Assembly: GCA_030693515.1 (NCBI GenBank)
Contig: JAUYAK010000048.1
Coordinates: forward strand, 1-64,000
Source of the DNA: Opitutaceae bacterium
GTDB lineage: Bacteria > Verrucomicrobiota > Verrucomicrobiia > Opitutales > Opitutaceae
Direction of reading: 5' to 3'
DNA: 64,000 bases
The translations under genes and the position numbers were made by a program. Shown one piece after another: positions 27,930-37,748 of this stretch. Positions within the stretch are counted from its first letter, which is position 1. Each line of letters begins with the position of its first letter. A model generated the notes under the pieces. It was not told where the DNA came from, made no database searches, and saw only the letters and a program-made list of their open reading frames with translations.

Positions 27930-28973
27930 ATGCCCGTTCCCGACTCAACCTCGAAAGGCCTAGGCTACATCACGAGCACACTCGCCGCGCCCGTCTCGCC
28001 CGCCGAGGCCGCGCTGCGGCCGTTGTCGTTTTCTGACTTCACGGGCCAGCCCAAGACCATCGAGCGCCTGCAAGTCATGGTCGGCGCCGCGCGCAAACGC
28101 GGCGAGGCGCTCAACCACATTTTGCTCTCCGGCCCGCCCGGCCTCGGCAAGACCACGCTCGCCTTCATCCTCGGCCACGAACTCGGCAAGGCCGTGCGCG
28201 TCACCTCCGGCCCCGTGATCGAGAAGGCCGGCGATCTCGCGGGGCTGCTCACCAATCTCGAGGAGGGCGACATCCTCTTCATAGACGAGATCCACCGCAT
28301 CCCAAAGACCGTCGAGGAATACCTCTACTCCGCGATGGAGGATTTCCGCCTCGACATCATGATCGACCAGGGACCCAACGCCCGCAGCGTGCGCCTCACC
28401 ATCCCGCGCTTCACGCTCGTCGGAGCCACCACGCGCGCCGGCCTGCTCACCGCGCCGCTGCGCTCGCGTTTCACGCTCCAGACGCGCCTCGACTACTACG
28501 ACCGCCCCACGCTCGAAGGCATCGTCCAGCGCAGTTGCGGCCTGCTCAAAGTCCAAATTGATCCCGGCGGCGCCGCCGAAATAGCGACGCGCGCCCGCGG
28601 CACACCGCGCGTGGCCAACAACCTGATCAACTTCTGCCGCGATTTCGCACAAGAGCGCGCCCAGGGCACCATCACCCAACCCGTCGCCGCCCGCGCCCTC
28701 GAACTCCTCGAGATCGATGCCGCCGGCCTCGACGAGATGGACAAGCGCATGCTCCGCGTGATGGCCGAGAACTACCGCGGCGGCCCCGTCGGCATGAGCA
28801 CGATCGCCGTCGCCGTCGGCGAGGAGGCCGAGACGCTCGAGGAGGTCCACGAACCGTTCCTCATCCAGGAAGGTTATCTGCAACGCACGCCACAGGGCCG
28901 CGTGCTCACGTCGAAAGGCTACCACGCCGTCGGCCTCAAGCCGGTGGCGGGAGAACAAGGCTCGCTGCTGTAA
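27930..28973 (+). CDS. ruvB: Holliday junction branch-migration helicase RuvB
   Basis: 347 residues, full length. Walker A is [15 protein letters not shown] and Walker B is [20 protein letters not shown]. Sensor and arginine-finger residues are in [20 protein letters not shown], with [16 protein letters not shown] and a C-terminal winged helix ([20 protein letters not shown]). It powers branch migration with RuvA in recombination repair. ruvA and ruvC are not in this window. The start at 27930 gives the usual short N-terminal extension. Confidence 0.97.
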   Translation: MPVPDSTSKGLGYITSTLAAPVSPAEAALRPLSFSDFTGQPKTIERLQVMVGAARKRGEALNHILLSGPPGLGKTTLAFILGHELGKAVRVTSGPVIEKAGDLAGLLTNLEEGDILFIDEIHRIPKTVEEYLYSAMEDFRLDIMIDQGPNARSVRLTIPRFTLVGATTRAGLLTAPLRSRFTLQTRLDYYDRPTLEGIVQRSCGLLKVQIDPGGAAEIATRARGTPRVANNLINFCRDFAQERAQGTITQPVAARALELLEIDAAGLDEMDKRMLRVMAENYRGGPVGMSTIAVAVGEEAETLEEVHEPFLIQEGYLQRTPQGRVLTSKGYHAVGLKPVAGEQGSLL

Positions 28974-29035
28974 GCGCCGGCGGCCGGAAAATGTGATTTG
29001 AAGAATCCGCCGCCTGTGGCTCTCCTCCCCCGCTC

Positions 29036-30445
29036 ATGCCCCTCTCGCCCCTCTCCTGCGCCCTAGTCTTTTTCACCGCCGCCGCCGCCTTCGCCGCCGA
29101 GCCGCGCGATCCCGCGACACTCGTCACGACACTCTGCGCCGGCTGCCACGGGACGAACCTCACCGGCGGCACCGCGCCCAACCTCCTCACCGACGCGCTC
29201 AAGCACGGCAATGACGACGCGAGCCTCCTCCGCGCGATCCGCGACGGGTTTCCGCAGACCGGCATGGTGGGCTACGCCGCCATCCTGAGCCCCGAGGAGC
29301 AGACAGCGATGGTCGCCCACATCCGCAAGCAGTCGCGCGACTACGCGTTCGGCCGCATCCTGAAACCCGGCGGCATGCCGGCAACCGCGACTTTCAAGAG
29401 TGAGCGGCACACTTTCCGCCTCGAGACCGTGGTCGAGGGTCTCGACACGCCATGGGGCATCACGTTTTTACCCGATGGGAGCATGCTCGTGAGTGATCGC
29501 ATCGGCGTGATCCGCGCCATCACGAAGGACGGCAAGCTCGCCCCCGATCCGATTCGCGACACCCCGAAGCCCCTCGTGAAGCAGGACGGTGGCTACCTCG
29601 ATCTCATCGCGCATCCCGACTACGCGAAAAACGGCTGGCTCTACCTCGCCTACAGCGAGTCGGGCGAAAATCCCGCCACGAGCATGACGGTGATTGTGCG
29701 CGGCCGCGTGCGTGCGGGCGCGTGGGTCGATCAGGCACTCATTTTCCGCGCGCCCCAGAAATTCTATTACCGCGACACGAGCCACTACGGCTGCCGCTTC
29801 CTCTGGGACAAGGCCGGCAATCTCTTTTTCACCATCGGCGAGCGGGGGACCGCCACCGATTCGCAGGACCTCACCAATCCCCTCGGTAAAATCCACCGCA
29901 TCAAGGACGACGGCACCACGCCGGCCGATAACCCCTTCGTGAACCAACCCGGTGCATGGCCCACCATCTGGAGCTACGGCCACCGGCATCCCCAAGGCCT
30001 CCAATATCACCCCGTGACCGGCAAGCTCTGGTCCACCGAGCACGGCCCGCGCAACGGCGACGAACTCAATCGCATCGAACCCGGCAAGAACTACGGCTGG
30101 CCCCTCGCCTCGTGGGGGCAGGTGCAGTTCCGCGAAAAAATCGGCGGCACCTCGCACCCCGGCACGGAGCAGCCGGTCGTGCAGTGGTCGCCCGGCATCG
30201 CGCCCGCGGCGATCGAGTTCTGCACGACGCCGCGGTTCCCCAATTGGAAAAACGATCTTCTGGTCTGCGGCCTCTTCGGTCGGCAACTCCGCCGCGTCGT
30301 GACCGATGGCGACCGCGTAACGCACCAAGAGGTGCTCTTCGCCGACCAGGGTCGCGTGCGCGACGTGACCATCGGGCCGGACGGCCTGATCTACGTCGCG
30401 CTCAACGCCCCGGGCCGCATCGCGCGGCTCGTGCCCGCGGAGTAG
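29036..30445 (+). CDS. cytochrome c / soluble PQQ-type sugar dehydrogenase fusion
   Basis: 469 residues with a signal peptide (ALVFFTAAAAFAAEP). The N-terminal domain (22-105) is a cytochrome c with CAGCH at 34-38 and a C-terminal helix (ILSPEEQTAMVAHIR). The rest is a six-bladed GSDH/Hedgehog-interacting-type propeller: VVEGLDTPWGITFLPDGSML, GGYLDLIAHPDYAKNGWLYL, IWSYGHRHPQGLQYHP, STEHGPRNGDELNRIEPGKN and YGWP. It probably oxidises an aldose in the periplasm and passes electrons through its own haem. PQQ synthesis genes are absent here. The substrate is unknown. Confidence 0.88.
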   Translation: MPLSPLSCALVFFTAAAAFAAEPRDPATLVTTLCAGCHGTNLTGGTAPNLLTDALKHGNDDASLLRAIRDGFPQTGMVGYAAILSPEEQTAMVAHIRKQSRDYAFGRILKPGGMPATATFKSERHTFRLETVVEGLDTPWGITFLPDGSMLVSDRIGVIRAITKDGKLAPDPIRDTPKPLVKQDGGYLDLIAHPDYAKNGWLYLAYSESGENPATSMTVIVRGRVRAGAWVDQALIFRAPQKFYYRDTSHYGCRFLWDKAGNLFFTIGERGTATDSQDLTNPLGKIHRIKDDGTTPADNPFVNQPGAWPTIWSYGHRHPQGLQYHPVTGKLWSTEHGPRNGDELNRIEPGKNYGWPLASWGQVQFREKIGGTSHPGTEQPVVQWSPGIAPAAIEFCTTPRFPNWKNDLLVCGLFGRQLRRVVTDGDRVTHQEVLFADQGRVRDVTIGPDGLIYVALNAPGRIARLVPAE

Positions 30446-30464
30446 CCCGCCTCGGTCGGCCGGC

Positions 30465-30538
30465 GTAGCGGCGGGCCTCCGTGCCCGCCGTGGTTTGACG
30501 AAGGCCCTGGAACGGCGGGCCGGGACGCCCGCCGCAAC
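30465..30538. repeat. REP-like inverted repeat, second copy
   Basis: Arms at 30465-30490 and 30513-30538 are inverted copies with a few mismatches (cores GGCGGGC.TCCG.GCCCGCCG). It is the same family as the element at 18501-18573. It lies between the convergent sugar dehydrogenase and dioxygenase genes. Confidence 0.7.
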
Positions 30539-30589
30539 GGGCTGCCGGCCGCAGCTGCCGACCAGTGGCAACCCTACGAACCGGACGAG

Positions 30590-31549
30590 CTACTTCGTCA
30601 CGAGCGGTTTCAGCCCCCGTTCAATCTCGGCGCGGCGCGGCTCGAGGAACGGCGGCAGCGCCAGCTTCTCGCCGAGCTCATCAAGCGGCTCGTCGACCGC
30701 GAAACCCGGCCCGTCCGTCGCGATCTCGAAGAGCACGCCGCCGGGTTCGCGAAAATAGAGGCTGCGGAAATAGAAGCGATCGATCGGGCCGCTCGAGGGG
30801 ATTCCGCTGGCGGCGAGGTGCGCGGCCCAGGCGTCGGACGCCTCGCGGTCCGGCGTGCGAAACGCCACATGGTGCACCCCGCCGGCCCCCGGCCCCGCCG
30901 GCGCGGCGCCCGGTTCGACAACCACGTGCAGTTCGGCCTGCGGACCCTCGCCGCCCATTTGGAAGACATGCACCTCACGCTCCGCGCCGCCGTGCGTCCA
31001 CGCATACCCCGTAGTGCGGCGCAGGTTCATGACCTCCGTGAGCACACGCGCGGTCGGCGCCAGCTCGGGCACGCTCATCGCAATCGGGCCGAGCCCGGTG
31101 ATCTGATGCTCGGCGCGCACGGGACTTTTCTTCCACCGGTGCGGCATGCCGGACGTGTCGTCGGCGACGAGGGCGAACCGCTGGCCCTCGGGATCCTCGA
31201 AGTCGAGCACCGCCCGGCCGCCGCGTTGCGCGATCGGCGCGTGCGCGACCTTGAGCGTCTCGAAGCGGGCGCGCCACCACTCCAGGCTCGCCTCGGTGGC
31301 GACGCGCAGGCCCGTGCGGACCACGCTACGGGTGCCGCGGCGTTCACGCGCCGCCGGCCAGTCGAAGAACGTGAGGTCGCTGCCCGGCGAAGCGACGCCG
31401 TCGGCATAGAAGAGATGGTAAGCCGACACGTCGTCCTGGTTGACGGTCTTCTTCACGAGGCGCAGGCCCAGCGTCTGCGTGTAGAAGGCATGGTTGCGCG
31501 CCGCGTCGGCGGTGACGGCGGTCAGATGGTGGAATCCTGCGAGCTGCAT
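30590..31549 (-). CDS. VOC-family ring-cleaving dioxygenase-like protein
   Basis: 319 residues from ATG 31549, the start that directly precedes the first fold repeat ([20 protein letters not shown]). Two vicinal-oxygen-chelate modules are present. Metal ligands are suggested by the His in FHHLT and GGVHHVAF and the Glu in [10 protein letters not shown]. It resembles hydroquinone or gentisate-type extradiol dioxygenases (LinE/MhqO group), often annotated 'ring-cleaving dioxygenase'. Its substrate is unknown. It would be cytoplasmic and iron dependent. Confidence 0.85.
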   Translation of the reverse strand: MQLAGFHHLTAVTADAARNHAFYTQTLGLRLVKKTVNQDDVSAYHLFYADGVASPGSDLTFFDWPAARERRGTRSVVRTGLRVATEASLEWWRARFETLKVAHAPIAQRGGRAVLDFEDPEGQRFALVADDTSGMPHRWKKSPVRAEHQITGLGPIAMSVPELAPTARVLTEVMNLRRTTGYAWTHGGAEREVHVFQMGGEGPQAELHVVVEPGAAPAGPGAGGVHHVAFRTPDREASDAWAAHLAASGIPSSGPIDRFYFRSLYFREPGGVLFEIATDGPGFAVDEPLDELGEKLALPPFLEPRRAEIERGLKPLVTK

Positions 31550-31589
31550 GCCGCACCGTGCACACGATCCGACGTTCGTCCAACGTCGA

Positions 31590-32069
31590 TCAGGCCGGAC
31601 GGTTCTCGCCTGGCACCACCACGGCAACCGGCGGATTGAAATATGCCTCCAGCATGGCGAACAGCTGCGCGAGGTCGAACGGTTTGCCGATCACTTCGAT
31701 CGCGCCCGCCGCGAGGCCGGCCTTGATGACATCGGTCGAGCGCGCGCCCGACATCAGCCACACGGGAAACTCGCCGCCGGCCGCCTGCGCCTGCATGCGC
31801 AGCGCGCGGCAAAGCGTGACGCCATCGACGCCGAGCATATGGACATCAACCATGGCGCCGTCGACGCGGTTGCTGGCGGCAAGCGCCAGGGCATCCGCGC
31901 CTTTATCGGCCACGAGCACACGGTAGCCCCGGCGATCCAGCAGCAGGCGCAGGGTCTCCCGCACGGATCGTTCGTCGTCGACCACCAGAAGCGTCCGCTG
32001 GACTGCGGGCAGGCGCGGGGTGGCGCGTTTGGACGGGTTCGTTTCGCTCACACCCACAAATAAATGCAC
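31590..32069 (-). CDS. single-domain response regulator (receiver only)
   Basis: About 159 residues. The receiver fold has the acidic pair D31/D32 ([10 protein letters not shown]), the phosphorylation site D75 (GAMVDVHM), S107 (LMSGA) and K129 (GKPF). There is no output domain, so it acts by protein contact, like CheY-type or stand-alone receivers. No histidine kinase is adjacent. The first 22 residues are a non-conserved lead, and an internal start is possible. Confidence 0.9.
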   Translation of the reverse strand: MHLFVGVSETNPSKRATPRLPAVQRTLLVVDDERSVRETLRLLLDRRGYRVLVADKGADALALAASNRVDGAMVDVHMLGVDGVTLCRALRMQAQAAGGEFPVWLMSGARSTDVIKAGLAAGAIEVIGKPFDLAQLFAMLEAYFNPPVAVVVPGENRPA

Positions 32070-32174
32070 CCACCCCGCATCCGTCCACCCCGGAATTCCC
32101 GCGCCGACACCTAAAGATTGGGCACGTTTTCCCCTCTAGCTGCGAGCCCTTGGAACCGATGATGAACTTTAATC

Positions 32175-34430
32175 ATGTCATCCCGCGTGCGAGTGCAGCT
32201 CGCGCGGCCGCTCCAACTGGCCGCCGCGCTCCTCGTGGGCACCGCTGCGGCGGCGCCCACGAGCAGTCCCACGTTGCCCGCCTCCGGGACCCCGGTCCTC
32301 CGCATCAACGAAGTGCTGACCTGGAACACCCGCCTCGCGGTCGGCGCAGCATTCCCGGATATGGTTGAGCTGCACAACGCCGGACCCACCGCCCTCGACC
32401 TCGGCGGCAAGAGCCTCACCGACGATCCGTTGCTGCCGCGCAAATATGTCTTTCCAGCGGGCACCATGATCGCAGCGGGCGGCCATCTCGTGATCTACGC
32501 CGACAAGGACACCTCGGGGCCCGGCTTGCGCACCGGTTTCGCCCTCGACGCCGAGGGCGACCAGGTCCGGCTCCACGACACGCCGGGCAATGGCGGCGCG
32601 CTCCTCGACTCCGTCGTATTCGGTTTCCAAATCCCCGATTTCTCGATCTCGCGCACCGGCAGCAGCGGTGAAACCTGGGCACTCACTGCCCCAACCATGG
32701 GCGCGGCCAACGCCGCGCCCGTTCCGCTGGGCGGGGTCGCCACCGTCCGCATCAACGAATGGGCCGGCAAAATCACCTTCCGCCTCGACCATGACCTGAT
32801 CGAGCTTTTCAACCCCTCCGCCCAGCCCGCCGCAATCGGTGGCGTGCGCCTGACCGACGATGTCGCACGGCCGACCCGCTTCGTGTTTCCGGCGCTGAGC
32901 TTCATGAGCCCGACCGGCTATCTCCCGCTCTACGGCGCGGACTTTGTGTTCGGCCTAGATGGCGACTTCGAGGTCGTGACGCTCTTCGGCGAAAACAACG
33001 AGCAAATCGATCAAGTGACGGTCATCAAACAGGCGCCCGACCAGTCCAGCGGTCGCAGTCCCGACAGCGGATCTGTCCTCGCGAACTACGAAATTCCCAC
33101 GCCCGGCCTGCCCAACAATACCCCGCTCCCGCCCGAATACCGCCGCCTGCTCGACAAGCTGCGCATCACGGAAATCATGTATCAGCCCGCTCTCTCCGGC
33201 GGGAAGAGCGACTGCGAATTCATCGAGCTGCATAATACCGGCGAGTCCCCGCTCGATCTCAGCGGTGTGCGCTTCACCAACGGCTTGGTTTACACGTTTC
33301 CCCAGGGCACGACACTCGCGGGCGGGGCCTACATTGTCGTGGCCGACAAGCGGGCACCGTTCCTAGAGCGCTACCCCGCCGCCGCCTCCTCCCTGGCGCC
33401 CGGCGAATACAATGGTGCACTCGACAACTCGGGCGAGACGATCGCGCTCACCCTGCCCGCACCGTGGCGCGTCCACATTCTCCGCTTCCGCTACGAACCC
33501 AGCTGGTATCCGACCGCCTCCGGGGCCGGCCGCTCCATCGTCATCAAATCCATCGAGACCACCCAAGCCAAGGACTGGGCGCTGCGTTCATCGTGGCGCG
33601 CCTCGACCGCGGTCAACGGCAGTCCTGGCGCGCTCGATCCGCCCCAAACGATGACCGGCGCAACCTGCCGCCTCTCGAATCTTTCCGTGCGAACCTCACT
33701 GGAGGCGGGCCAGACGATGATCGTCGGCGTCGTCGTCAGCGGTGGCTGGCGCAACATCCTCGTGCGCGCCGCGGGCCCGGCCCTCGCGGGATTCGGACTC
33801 ACCTCCGCCATGGCCGATCCGCGGCTCGAACTCTACAACGGCGGCACACGCATCCTGGAGAACGACGATTGGCCGGCCTCAATCGCCGCCACGGCCGCGA
33901 GCGCGGGGGCGTTTGCCTTTACGCCCGGCAGCCGCGACGCCGGCTTCATGCAGGGCATGGAGGGCCCGCGTTCCATCCAAGTGCGCGGGACGGGCGCCGG
34001 GATCGTCCTGGTGGAAGCCTACGACACCGGCACGGGCAACTCGCCACGCCTCATCAATCTCTCGGCCCGCAACCGCGTCGGCACTGGCGACGACATCCTG
34101 ATCGCCGGCTTCAGTCTCTCTGGTTCCGGCACGAAGCAGCTGGTGATTCGCGCCGTCGGCCCGAAGCTCGCGGCCTTCGGCGTCCCCGGCACCCTCGCTG
34201 ATCCGAAGCTCGAGCTCTACTCCTCCACCGGCGCGAAGATCGCCGAGAACGACAACTGGGCGCCCACCCTCGCCGGCGCGTTCTCGATGGTCGGCGCATT
34301 TCCGCTTGATGCCGGCAGCCGCGACGCCGCCCTCATCACCACGCTCACGCCAGGCTCCTACACAGTGCAGGTCAAGGGTGCCGACGGCGGCACCGGTGAG
34401 GCGCTGATCGAAGTTTACGAGTTGCCCTGA
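32175..34430 (+). CDS. exported lamin-tail-domain protein with tandem C-terminal module
   Basis: 751 residues with a signal peptide (LQLAAALLVGTAAAAP). There are three lamin-tail-like domains: VLRINEVLTWNT with MVELHNAGPTALDLGG, then VRINEWAGK with LIELFNPSAQPAAIGG, and third LRITEIMYQPALSGGKSDCEFIELHNTGESPLDLSG. Two copies of the tandem module then close the protein (VLIAGF-type ILIAGFSLSG, LVIRAVGPKLAAFGVPG, AENDNWAP), ending GEALIEVYELP. It is probably surface bound. It precedes TonB receptor 1 by 106 bp on the same strand and may belong to the glycan locus. Confidence 0.8.
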   Translation: MSSRVRVQLARPLQLAAALLVGTAAAAPTSSPTLPASGTPVLRINEVLTWNTRLAVGAAFPDMVELHNAGPTALDLGGKSLTDDPLLPRKYVFPAGTMIAAGGHLVIYADKDTSGPGLRTGFALDAEGDQVRLHDTPGNGGALLDSVVFGFQIPDFSISRTGSSGETWALTAPTMGAANAAPVPLGGVATVRINEWAGKITFRLDHDLIELFNPSAQPAAIGGVRLTDDVARPTRFVFPALSFMSPTGYLPLYGADFVFGLDGDFEVVTLFGENNEQIDQVTVIKQAPDQSSGRSPDSGSVLANYEIPTPGLPNNTPLPPEYRRLLDKLRITEIMYQPALSGGKSDCEFIELHNTGESPLDLSGVRFTNGLVYTFPQGTTLAGGAYIVVADKRAPFLERYPAAASSLAPGEYNGALDNSGETIALTLPAPWRVHILRFRYEPSWYPTASGAGRSIVIKSIETTQAKDWALRSSWRASTAVNGSPGALDPPQTMTGATCRLSNLSVRTSLEAGQTMIVGVVVSGGWRNILVRAAGPALAGFGLTSAMADPRLELYNGGTRILENDDWPASIAATAASAGAFAFTPGSRDAGFMQGMEGPRSIQVRGTGAGIVLVEAYDTGTGNSPRLINLSARNRVGTGDDILIAGFSLSGSGTKQLVIRAVGPKLAAFGVPGTLADPKLELYSSTGAKIAENDNWAPTLAGAFSMVGAFPLDAGSRDAALITTLTPGSYTVQVKGADGGTGEALIEVYELP

Positions 34431-34536
34431 GCGCGCGAAATCCGCGCTTGAGCCACGGCGCGGGACGCGCGCATCCTCAGCCTTGGGCATCGCGATGCGC
34501 GATCCCAGCGCACCGCAACTGTCCGCCTCCGACCCC

Positions 34537-37500
34537 ATGAACCGCACTGCCCTCCGCTCCTGCTTCCTCGTTTTCGTGAGCCTCGCGCTCGCCCTGCTCA
34601 GCCCCGCGCTTCGCGCGCAGAACGCCACCGGCATGCTTGAAGGCCGCGTGACCAACCCCGCCACCGGCGGCGTGGTCGAGCGCGCGCGCATCACCGTCGA
34701 AGGCACGGCCCTTGAGGCCTTTTCCGACGGCGACGGCTACTACCGCCTCGCCGGCGTCCCCGCCGGCTCGGCACGGGTGCGTGTGACGTTCAGCGGCTTC
34801 CCGCCCGCGGCCGCCGAGATCCCGATCGCGGCTGGGCAGACGATTACGCGCAACTTCGAACTCACCCCCCAAGGCGCGGCACCCGCCGGGCAGACGGTGA
34901 AACTCGACGAGTTCGTGGTCTCCACCTCACGCGAGATGAGCGGCGCCGCGCTTGCCATCAACGAGCAGCGCTACGCACCCAACATGCGCACCGTGCTCTC
35001 GACTGACGAATTCGGCGACATCGCCGAGGGCAACGCCGCCGAGTTCCTCAAATTTCTCCCCGGCGTGAACATCGACTACGCCGGGGGCAACGCCCGCGAC
35101 GTCTCGCTCAACGGCGTGCCCTCCGACTACGTCCCCGTCACGCTCGACGGCTTCGGCCTCGCCAGCGCGGTCGGTGGCGGCGCGGGCGGCACCTCGCGGG
35201 CCGTCGGCCTCGACCAAGTCTCGATCAACAACCTCTCGCGCATCGAGGTGTCGTTCTCGCCCACGCCCGACTCGCCGGGCAACGCCCTCGCCGGCACCGT
35301 GAACCTCGTCCCTCGCAGCTCGTTTGAGCGCACGCGGCCCTCGGGCAACTTCAGCGCGTATTTCATGCTGCGCGACGACATCAAGCACTGGGGCCGCACA
35401 CCCGCGCCGCGCCATCCCACCCGCAAGATCCATCCCGGCTTCGATTTTTCCTACATCGCGCCCGTCAGCCGCAAATTCGGCTTTACGCTCTCGGCCGGCC
35501 TTAACCGCCAGTATTCCGGCGAGCCGCAGATCCTGAACACCTGGCGCGGCGTGCAGGCTGTGACCAACGGCGGCACCTTTCCCCACACCACGCCCGACCG
35601 CCCCTACCTCTCGGCCGTCGCCATCCGCAACAGCGGCAAGGACACCAAGCGCAGCTCCTTCGGCGCGACCATCGACTACCGGCTCTCGCGCACCGACCGG
35701 CTCTCGTTCTCCTTCACGTATTCGACTTTCGAGGTCCTCATCAACCACAACCTCCTCACCTTCGACGTCGGCCGCGTGAACCCCGGCGACTTCTCGCTCG
35801 CCGCCACCCGCGGCGCCGCCGGCCAGGGCACGCTCACCCTCGCGACCACCGGCGCGGACCGCTCCAACTGGACGGTCATGCCGTCGCTCGTCTGGCGCCA
35901 TGACGGCCCCCTGTGGAAGATGGACGCCGGCTTCGCCTACTCCCGCGCCAGCAACCGCAACCGCACGGGCGAATCCGGCTTCTTCGACACCACCACCTCG
36001 CGCCGCACCGGCGTCACCATTGGTTTCTCCGACATCTTCTACCTGCGGCCCAACACCATCACAGTCGCCGACGCCGCGGGCAACGCGCTCAACCCCTACG
36101 CGCTCTCCAACTACGTCCTCACCGCCGCCACCAACAACACGCGCGCCACCGACGACTACAAGCGCACCCTCTACGGCAACGCCCGCCGCGATTTCTTCGG
36201 CGTCGTGCCGCTCTCCCTGCGCACGGGCTTCGACTTCCGGCAGAGCACGCGCGACCAGCGCTTCTTCGTGCCGCAGTTCACCTACGTCGGCCGCGACGGC
36301 GTCGCGAGCACCACCCTCACCGCCACGAGCGACGATCAGGCCCTGCCCTTCCTCGATCCCAGCTTCTCCGACCGCCCGCCGCACTATGGCTTCCCGAAGT
36401 TCCAGGGCGTGAGCAGCGAGCTAGCCTACGGCCATTACCAGGCCAACCCAACGAGCTTCACGACCAACGCCAACACCTCCTACCGCAATCTCGTCACCAA
36501 TTCCAAAGTCGCCGAGGAGCTCATCTCCTCGGTCTTCGTGCGCGGCGACCTCCAGTTTTTCCAGAACCGCCTCAAGCTCGTCACCGGCCTCCGAGCCGAG
36601 CAGACCAATATCTCCGCCGAGGGCCCGCTCACCGATCCCAACCGCAACATCCAGCGCGACGCCCAGGGCCGCCCGGTGCTGGGCGCCAACGGCCGGCCGC
36701 TGCCTCTCGTGCCCGCCAGCGACGCGCTCGGCGTATCCCGCCTCACGTTCCTTGAGCGCGCCGCGCACTCGGAAAAGGAATACCTCCGCCTCTTCCCGAG
36801 CGTAAACGCGAGTTGGAACGTCCGCGAGGACCTCATCCTCCGCGCCGCCTACTACACCTCCATCGGCCGGCCGGACTACAACCAATACGCCGGCGGCGTC
36901 ACGCTCCCCGATCCCGAGAACCCGCAGCCCGGCGACCAGATCACCCTCAGCAACGCCAGCATCAAGCCGTGGAGCGCGCAGACCTTCAACGCGCGCATCG
37001 AGTATTACCTCTCCGGCGTCGGCCAGCTCACGTTCGGCGCGTTCCGCCGCGACTTCGAAAACTTCTTCAGCAACGCCCAGCCCATCGGCGGCACCGAGGG
37101 CCTCCTCGAACTCTACAGCCTCGATCCCGCTGTTTACGGCGCCTACCCGATCGTCACGCAGTTCAACCTCGACAGCACCGTCCGCATGCAGGGCCTCAAC
37201 GCCAGCTACAAGCAGGCGCTCACCTTTCTGCCACACTGGGCGCGCGGCGTGCAGGTCTTCGGCAATTTTTCCGTGCAGCGCCTGCTCGGGCCGGCCGGCA
37301 CCTCGAATTTCCCCGGCTTCATCCCCCGCACGGCGAGCTGGGGCGCGAGCCTCAATCGCGGCCGCTACAGCCTCCGCGCCAACTGGAACTACCGCGGCCT
37401 CCAGCGCCGCGGCACGATCGCGAGCACGGCGACCAACGGCATCGAGCCCGGCACCTTCACCTGGTGGTCCAAGCGCCTCTACCTCGACGTGAACGCCGAG

Positions 37501-37665
37501 GTGTTTTTCTACAAGCGCTTCGCCTTCTACGCTGCGATCCGCAACATCGGCTCCACGCCCGACGACGTGAAAGTCTACGGCCCAAACACCCCCGCCGTCG
37601 CCCGTTTCCGCCAGCGCATCGACTTCGGTTCGCTGTGGAGCTTCGGCGTCAAGGGCACGTTCTAG
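34537..37665 (+). CDS. TonB-dependent receptor 1 of the sulfatase locus
   Basis: 1,042 residues from ATG 34537, which gives a signal peptide (LVFVSLALALLSPALRAQN). A carboxypeptidase-regulatory-like domain (EGRVTNPATGGVVERARITV) is followed by the plug with VKLDEFVVSTSREMSGAA and INEQRYAPN, then by a 22-strand type barrel ending in the C-terminal Phe (SLWSFGVKGTF). It lies in the outer membrane and imports a ligand too large for porins, probably an oligosaccharide. Three of the four receptors here share this design. It is separated from sulfatase 1 by 83 bp. Confidence 0.93.
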   Translation: MNRTALRSCFLVFVSLALALLSPALRAQNATGMLEGRVTNPATGGVVERARITVEGTALEAFSDGDGYYRLAGVPAGSARVRVTFSGFPPAAAEIPIAAGQTITRNFELTPQGAAPAGQTVKLDEFVVSTSREMSGAALAINEQRYAPNMRTVLSTDEFGDIAEGNAAEFLKFLPGVNIDYAGGNARDVSLNGVPSDYVPVTLDGFGLASAVGGGAGGTSRAVGLDQVSINNLSRIEVSFSPTPDSPGNALAGTVNLVPRSSFERTRPSGNFSAYFMLRDDIKHWGRTPAPRHPTRKIHPGFDFSYIAPVSRKFGFTLSAGLNRQYSGEPQILNTWRGVQAVTNGGTFPHTTPDRPYLSAVAIRNSGKDTKRSSFGATIDYRLSRTDRLSFSFTYSTFEVLINHNLLTFDVGRVNPGDFSLAATRGAAGQGTLTLATTGADRSNWTVMPSLVWRHDGPLWKMDAGFAYSRASNRNRTGESGFFDTTTSRRTGVTIGFSDIFYLRPNTITVADAAGNALNPYALSNYVLTAATNNTRATDDYKRTLYGNARRDFFGVVPLSLRTGFDFRQSTRDQRFFVPQFTYVGRDGVASTTLTATSDDQALPFLDPSFSDRPPHYGFPKFQGVSSELAYGHYQANPTSFTTNANTSYRNLVTNSKVAEELISSVFVRGDLQFFQNRLKLVTGLRAEQTNISAEGPLTDPNRNIQRDAQGRPVLGANGRPLPLVPASDALGVSRLTFLERAAHSEKEYLRLFPSVNASWNVREDLILRAAYYTSIGRPDYNQYAGGVTLPDPENPQPGDQITLSNASIKPWSAQTFNARIEYYLSGVGQLTFGAFRRDFENFFSNAQPIGGTEGLLELYSLDPAVYGAYPIVTQFNLDSTVRMQGLNASYKQALTFLPHWARGVQVFGNFSVQRLLGPAGTSNFPGFIPRTASWGASLNRGRYSLRANWNYRGLQRRGTIASTATNGIEPGTFTWWSKRLYLDVNAEVFFYKRFAFYAAIRNIGSTPDDVKVYGPNTPAVARFRQRIDFGSLWSFGVKGTF

Positions 37666-37748
37666 GCGGCCGACCTGGCTGCGAGGCGGTGGGCCCGCGC
37701 CGTCACGCCGCTTGATCATTGCGTGGGCGCGCCCAAGGCTCCGCGTCC

